NCBI RefSeq assembly: GCF_016773205.1
Contig: NZ_JAETWB010000011.1
Span: 1-33,159, forward strand
Length of the DNA: 33,159 nt
DNA from: Belnapia arida
Lineage (GTDB): Bacteria; Pseudomonadota; Alphaproteobacteria; Acetobacterales; Acetobacteraceae
Direction of reading: 5' to 3'
Within the stretch, counting starts at the first letter, position 1. Each line of letters begins with the position of its first letter. The notes under the pieces were generated by a model, which was not told the origin of the DNA, did no database searches, and saw only the letters and a list, made by a program, of their open reading frames with translations. The translations under genes and the position numbers were made by a program. Positions 18,511-33,159 of the stretch are shown piece by piece.

Positions 18511-18840
18511 ATGACCCCTGACGTGGACAGTGCCGAGGCTCTTGCCGACTCAGCCCCGGCCGCGGTCTGCAACAGCGGTGCGCTGGCGCTGCGGCTCGGG
18601 GCCTATGAGGTCCGCTCGACATGCTGTTGGAGCTAGCGCGGGCGAAGCGGGTGGATTTGGCGCAGATTTCGGTCGGCACCCTAGAGGAGCAGTTCGGTGA
18701 GACCGTCGCCACAGAAAATGCACGATGCGGAGTGCCACTGCCGCGGCTAGCCGACTGGCTGATCATGGCAGCTTGACTGACGCTGCTGCGCTTGCGCCTG
18801 CCGCTGCCGACGGCCTCGGCGGAGAGCGCCGAAGCCGAGC
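18511..18840 (+). pseudogene. scpA: scpA (segregation and condensation protein A) fragment
   Basis: From ATG 18511, MTPDVDSAEALADSAPAAVC and GALALRLGAYE lead to a one-base deletion near 18612 (gaggtccg where the family G-P-L-D needs gagggtccg). After it the other frame gives PLDMLLELARAKRVDLAQIS, VGTLEEQFGETVA, PLPRLADWLIMAA, then TGA (18774-18776) in place of the Trp of MAAWL, then [20 protein letters not shown]. This is the N-terminal kleisin part of ScpA, the SMC partner in chromosome segregation. The rest is lost at about 18840, where an IS5 tail begins. As ScpA is a housekeeping protein, an intact copy presumably exists elsewhere; this piece is a duplicated or transferred remnant. Confidence 0.75.
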
Positions 18841-18843
18841 GCC

Positions 18844-19040
18844 AAGCTGCCAGACGCCAAGCGTGGCTTCGTGCTGTTGCCGCGGCGCTGGGTCGTGGAG
18901 CGGTCCTTCACCTGGCCACCCGCTTTCGCCGGCTGGTGAAAGATTGGGAAGGATACGCCAGCACCCTCGCCGACCTGCACCTCGTCGCCTTCGCCTGCCT
19001 CATGCCCAAGCAGGCCGCCAAACTGACCGGATCTCCATAA
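18844..19040 (+). mobile_element. IS5-family transposase C-terminal fragment
   Basis: [20 protein letters not shown] and SFTW are followed, after a one-base shift, by [37 protein letters not shown] and a TAA at 19038-19040. This is the C-terminal end of an IS5-type transposase with its last catalytic Glu (RRWVVER). It is fused directly to the scpA remnant and is dead. Confidence 0.75.
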
Positions 19041-19101
19041 CGGCTTCTAGGCTCCGCCGCCACCCGGCCCGACATGCCAGGCACAACTTCCAACTGGACG
19101 T

Positions 19102-19130
19102 GGCCTGCGGCACCAATGATCCCGCAGGCC
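19102..19130 (-). terminator. Candidate hairpin downstream of the exporter operon
   Basis: A 9-bp perfect inverted repeat (GGCCTGCGG at 19102-19110 pairing with 19122-19130) with an 11-base loop lies about 35 bp past the hlyD-type stop. No T-run follows on the minus strand, so intrinsic termination is uncertain. Confidence 0.35.
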
Positions 19131-19164
19131 CTGGACCTTTTGCCGCAATCGATGCGGCGCTTCC

Positions 19165-20463
19165 TCACTCCTCCCGGAAGGCTCGGGTGAAGTAATCCGA
19201 GACGGGCTTGGTCAGGTAGGACAGCACCGTCCGGTCACCGGTGCGGATGAAGCTCTCGACCGGCATGCCGGGCACCAGCCTTGCGGCACCCAGCCGCTCC
19301 TCCTCGCCCTCAGCGATGGCGATCCGCACGGGATAATACTGCAATCCGGAGCGCTGGTCGGTCATGAGATCGGCGGCGATCAGCCGGACCTGGCCGCGCA
19401 GCTCCGGCGTGGTCCGCTGATTCAGGGCGGAGAGGCGCAGCATGGTATCCTGCCCTGGCAGGAGCTGATCGATATCCTGCGGCGCCACCTTGACCTCGAT
19501 GGTCAGGGCGTCGGCTTCAGGCATGATCAGCATCAGCTGCTCGCCCGGTGCGATCACGCCACCGACCGTGTGCACTGCGGCCTGGTAGACGATGCCGTCC
19601 TGCGGGGCCCGGATATCGATGCGGCGAAGCTGGTCCTCGGCGGCGACGCGGCGTTCCACCATTTCGGCCATGCGGGCCTCGACTTCGCGCAACTCCTTCC
19701 CCGTCTCGCTGCGGAGATCCTGGTCGATCTGCAGGATCTGCAGCTGCGTCTCGCTGACCCGCCCCCTGGCCTGAGCCATGCCGGAAAGGATCTGCCCATG
19801 CTCCCCGCGCAGCCGCGTCTCCTCGCGGCGCAGCAGCGTCACCCGGTTCATCGCCACCAGGTTCTGTCGCCAGAGGTGCTCGACCGCATGGAGTTCCTCC
19901 TGGATGAGCCTGATCTCATCGGCCTTCGCCGCGCCCTGCAGGCGAAGGCCGGCGATCTGCTCGTCAAGCTGGGAGATGCGCTCGCGCAGCTGCGCCTTCT
20001 GCCCGTCGCGCGACTGGCGCCGGTTCTCGAAGAGCCGCGCCTCGCTTCGCCACTGGGCATAGGCCTCCGGGCCAAGCTCATCCGGTAGGGGGGACATCGC
20101 CTCCCGCCCGTCACGCTCCGCCTCGAGCCGTGCCTGCCGTGCCGCCAGCTCGCCAAGGCCCTTCGTCAGCATGGCGACATTCGCCCGTGCCACCGTCTCG
20201 TCGAGCCGGATGACCACATCGCCGGCCCGCACGCGGTCGCCATCCCGCGCCAGGATCTGGCCGACCACGCCGCCGGTCGGGTGCTGCACCTTCTTCGCAT
20301 TGCTTTCGACGACGACGCTGCCGGGCGCCGCCACCGCGCCAGAGATCTCCGTGGCGACCGACCAGCCGCCAAGGCCACCCACCAGCAGGATGCCGGAGGC
20401 AAGGGCGACGCGGCCATGGCGACGGATTGAGCGGCGCGCCTCTGAGACGGGACGGAGGATCAT
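19165..20463 (-). CDS. Type I secretion membrane fusion protein (HlyD/PrtE family)
   Basis: A 432-residue periplasmic adaptor linking the inner-membrane ABC exporter to an outer-membrane TolC-type channel. A short basic cytoplasmic tail is followed by one membrane helix at about 20-40 (ALASGILLVGGLGGWSVAT). A lipoyl/biotinyl-like half-motif follows (VVVESNAKKVQHPTGGVVGQ, then DGDRVRAGDVVIRLDET, about 50-90). A long alpha-helical hairpin with heptads spans about 95-285. The second lipoyl half (RIDIRAPQDGIVYQAAVHTV) and a beta-rich C-terminal domain (about 330-425, VPGMPVESFIRTGDRTVLSY) complete the fold. Length and layout match PrtE/HlyD proteins. The ATG overlaps the stop of the upstream ABC gene (ATGA), with AGGAG 7 bp upstream inside that gene, so the two are translationally coupled. 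Confidence 0.97.
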   Translation of the reverse strand: MILRPVSEARRSIRRHGRVALASGILLVGGLGGWSVATEISGAVAAPGSVVVESNAKKVQHPTGGVVGQILARDGDRVRAGDVVIRLDETVARANVAMLTKGLGELAARQARLEAERDGREAMSPLPDELGPEAYAQWRSEARLFENRRQSRDGQKAQLRERISQLDEQIAGLRLQGAAKADEIRLIQEELHAVEHLWRQNLVAMNRVTLLRREETRLRGEHGQILSGMAQARGRVSETQLQILQIDQDLRSETGKELREVEARMAEMVERRVAAEDQLRRIDIRAPQDGIVYQAAVHTVGGVIAPGEQLMLIMPEADALTIEVKVAPQDIDQLLPGQDTMLRLSALNQRTTPELRGQVRLIAADLMTDQRSGLQYYPVRIAIAEGEEERLGAARLVPGMPVESFIRTGDRTVLSYLTKPVSDYFTRAFREE

Positions 20464-22220
20464 GATGCTGCTCCTGCACTGACGGCCGGCCTGACCAGCG
20501 AGACGGCTGTTGCGGGCCTTGGCTCGGGCCCGACCGGCACCGGACGCAGCACCTTGTTCAGCACCTCGTCCCGCGGCCCGATGCCCTGCACCCGCCCCTC
20601 GTTCAGGACCATGACGAGGTTGACGCCGGCGAGGGCGCTCGGCCGGTGGGCGATGACGATGACGATCCCGCCCCGTGCGCGAACGCCGAGGATTGCCTGG
20701 GTAAGGGCCTGCTCGCCCTCGGTGTCGAGATTGGAGTTCGGCTCGTCCAGCACCACCAGGAAGGGATTGCCGTAAAGCGCGCGGGCCAGGCCGATGCGCT
20801 GGCGCTGCCCGCCCGAGAGCGCGGCACCGGCTTCGCCGATCTGCGTGTCGTAGCCTTCGGGCAGGCGCAGGATCATCTCATGGACATCGGCTGCGGTGGC
20901 GGCGGCGATGATCGCGCCCGGATCGGCCTCCTCCTCGAAGCGGGCGATGTTCTGCGCGACGGTGCCAGCGAACAGCTCCACATCCTGGGGCAGGTAGCCG
21001 ATATGCCGGCCGAGATCTTCCGGCAGCCAATGTTCCAGCGCCGCCCCGTCCAGCCGCACCTTTCCCCGCCAGGCCGGCCAGACCCCGACCAGCATGCGGG
21101 CAAGCGAGGACTTGCCGGAGGCGCTCGGGCCAATGACGCCGAGACCGCTGCCGGCAGGAAGCTGGAAGGCGACCTCATGGATCAGCGGCCGCTGGGTGCC
21201 CGGCGCGCCGCTGCTCGCCTGCTCTACCACCAGGGATTTGCGGGGAGCCGGCAAGGCCATCGGATCGCCCTGCGGCGTCGTGGCCTGCAGCAACGTCGAA
21301 AGGCGACGCGCGCCCTGCCGGGCGGTGGCGAAGCCCTTCCAGTTGGCGATGGCCAGTTCGACCGGGGCCAGGGCGCGCGATGTGAGGATGGAGGCGGCAA
21401 TCATGACGCCGCCACTCACCTCGCCCGCGATCACCAGATAGGCGCCGACCGCCAGCACCGCCGATTGCAGCAGCATCCGCAGCACCTTGGAAACGGCGCC
21501 GAAGCCGCCGGCGACATCCGAGGTGCGCTGCTGGTGCCGCAGGTAGAGGCCGTTCGCCAGGCCCCAGCGCCGCGCGAGCCGTCCGGCCATGCCGAGTGCC
21601 TGCACCGCCTCGGCATTGCGCCGGGCGCCCTCGGCGATGGTGTTGCGAAGGCCTGCCGCCTTCACGGCCTCGCGCGTGGCGCTGCGGGTCAGCAATTCGG
21701 TCATCAGGGTGAAGGTCACCAGCAGCAGCGCCCCGGCCAGCGCCACCATCCCGATCCAGAAATGGAAACCGAAGCAGACAGCGAGATAGAGCGGCATCCA
21801 GGGCAGGTCGAACAGCGCACCCGGGCCGCTGCCGGCGAGGAAGGCGCGGAGCTGGTCGAGGTCCCGCATCGCCTGCTGCCCTTCGCCGGCCTTCGGCGAG
21901 GTGACCGAGGCGCGCAGGTTGGAGCGGAAGACGGGTTGGCTCAGCTCCTCGTCCAGCGCGGCGCCCACCCGCGCGAGGATGCGGCCGCGAATCATGTCGA
22001 AGACGCCCTGGAAGGCGTAGAGCAGCAGCAGCACGAGGCAGAGACCGACCAGTGTCGGGATCGAGCGGCTCGGCAGGACCCGGTCGTAAACCTCGAGCAT
22101 GAAAATGGAGCCCGAGAGGGTCAGCAGGTTAATGAGCCCGCTCAGCAGCGCGACGCAGAGGAAGGCGCCGCGGCAGGATCGGAACACGCTGGCGGGCAGC
22201 ATGGGAGACGGGCTGGCCAT
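20460..22220 (-). CDS. Type I secretion ABC exporter (PrtD family)
   Basis: A 586-residue fused permease-ATPase that drives one-step export of the substrate across both membranes. The membrane domain (about 15-310) has helices around 20-42, 55-75, 140-175 and 250-280. It lacks the N-terminal C39-like domain of HlyB-type exporters, as expected for the PrtD group that moves RTX proteases, adhesins and S-layer proteins. In the ATPase domain, Walker A is at 364-371 (GPSASGKS), the Q-loop near 410 (YLPQDVELF), the signature LSGGQRQR at 468-475, Walker B at 487-494 (FLVVLDEP) and the switch His at 525 (IAHRPS). All catalytic residues are intact. It starts 80 bp after the giant gene, with a GAGG about 10 bp before the ATG, and overlaps the adaptor gene by 4 bp. 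Confidence 0.97.
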   Translation of the reverse strand: MASPSPMLPASVFRSCRGAFLCVALLSGLINLLTLSGSIFMLEVYDRVLPSRSIPTLVGLCLVLLLLYAFQGVFDMIRGRILARVGAALDEELSQPVFRSNLRASVTSPKAGEGQQAMRDLDQLRAFLAGSGPGALFDLPWMPLYLAVCFGFHFWIGMVALAGALLLVTFTLMTELLTRSATREAVKAAGLRNTIAEGARRNAEAVQALGMAGRLARRWGLANGLYLRHQQRTSDVAGGFGAVSKVLRMLLQSAVLAVGAYLVIAGEVSGGVMIAASILTSRALAPVELAIANWKGFATARQGARRLSTLLQATTPQGDPMALPAPRKSLVVEQASSGAPGTQRPLIHEVAFQLPAGSGLGVIGPSASGKSSLARMLVGVWPAWRGKVRLDGAALEHWLPEDLGRHIGYLPQDVELFAGTVAQNIARFEEEADPGAIIAAATAADVHEMILRLPEGYDTQIGEAGAALSGGQRQRIGLARALYGNPFLVVLDEPNSNLDTEGEQALTQAILGVRARGGIVIVIAHRPSALAGVNLVMVLNEGRVQGIGPRDEVLNKVLRPVPVGPEPRPATAVSLVRPAVSAGAAS

Positions 22221-22263
22221 GGTGAGGGCGCCTCGGGACGGAGCGAAAGGATGGAAAAGGGTG

Positions 22264-22294
22264 TCGGCCGGCCTGGACGCGCCAGGCCGGCCGA
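22264..22294 (-). terminator. Strong intercistronic hairpin between giant gene and exporter genes
   Basis: A perfect 13-bp inverted repeat (22264-22276 with 22282-22294, loop ACGCG) starts 5 bp after the giant gene's stop codon. Downstream on the minus strand there is only a short pyrimidine tract (CACCCTTTTCC), so it is a weak terminator or an mRNA 3'-end stabiliser. Either would set a lower level of exporter than of substrate transcript. Confidence 0.6.
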
Positions 22295-22299
22295 CCGGA

Positions 22300-33159
<10,860 letters not shown>

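Noticed and set aside
9675-18776. TGA read as Trp (recoding)
   Set aside because: Intact genes here use TGG for Trp and TGA as their stop (giant gene, ABC and adaptor genes), and the affected genes carry frameshifts and truncations too, so decay is the simpler explanation.

Overview
The window looks like GC-rich chromosomal or plasmid DNA from an alphaproteobacterium. A member of the Acetobacteraceae (Roseomonas-like) is my best guess, from the codon choice, the type of sigma factor, the mix of IS5, IS6 and IS21 relics, and the PrtD/PrtE-type exporter. No rRNA, tRNA or CRISPR array was seen. This assignment is an inference, not a database result.

Layout. 1-2.0 kb: an IS5 relic, a gene-free stretch, and a frameshifted PLP-enzyme gene of the SelA/DgaE fold. 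2.2-4.2 kb: an intact primary-type sigma-70 gene (minus strand) without dnaG beside it. 4.2-6.8 kb: a gene-free stretch, a small XseB-like gene, a complete IS6-family element with both ends, and clipped pieces of an HTH protein and an IS5 transposase. 6.8-8.1 kb: about 1.3 kb without a recognisable gene, partly AT-richer. 8.1-9.6 kb: a two-unit RTX protein followed by a very good terminator. 9.7-10.5 kb: a decayed IS5 element with recognisable ends. 10.7-14.6 kb: a small metabolic cluster made of a RidA-family protein, a SnoaL-like protein, an MDR oxidoreductase, a truncated second MDR gene and a divergent LysR regulator. 14.6-19.0 kb: a graveyard of broken genes (a small conserved-looking gene, an IS6 relic, Nudix, IS21 istA, scpA, an IS5 tail) with two lipoprotein genes surviving in it.

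19.1-33.2 kb (minus strand) is the centrepiece: a type I secretion locus. A giant gene (at least 3619 codons, running off the right edge) encodes a secreted mosaic protein. Its visible part carries about nine carbohydrate-binding-type modules, Ig-like and cadherin/He_PIG-like modules, two pairs of an anchor-D-like plus DUF4114-like block, a Ca-binding-type loop segment, and, unusually, an embedded glucose/sorbosone-dehydrogenase-type beta-propeller. It is followed in the same direction by a PrtD-type ABC exporter and a PrtE/HlyD-type membrane fusion protein that overlap by 4 bp. A strong hairpin lies between the giant gene and the exporter genes. A 772-bp near-perfect direct repeat inside the giant gene is spaced by exactly 431 codons, so recombination would change protein length in frame.

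Working model (inference): the giant protein is exported by the adjacent transporter and acts at the cell surface or in the matrix, binding polysaccharide and possibly oxidising sugars. The RTX protein at 8.1 kb may be a second substrate of the same or another type I system. No TolC-type outer-membrane gene is visible here.
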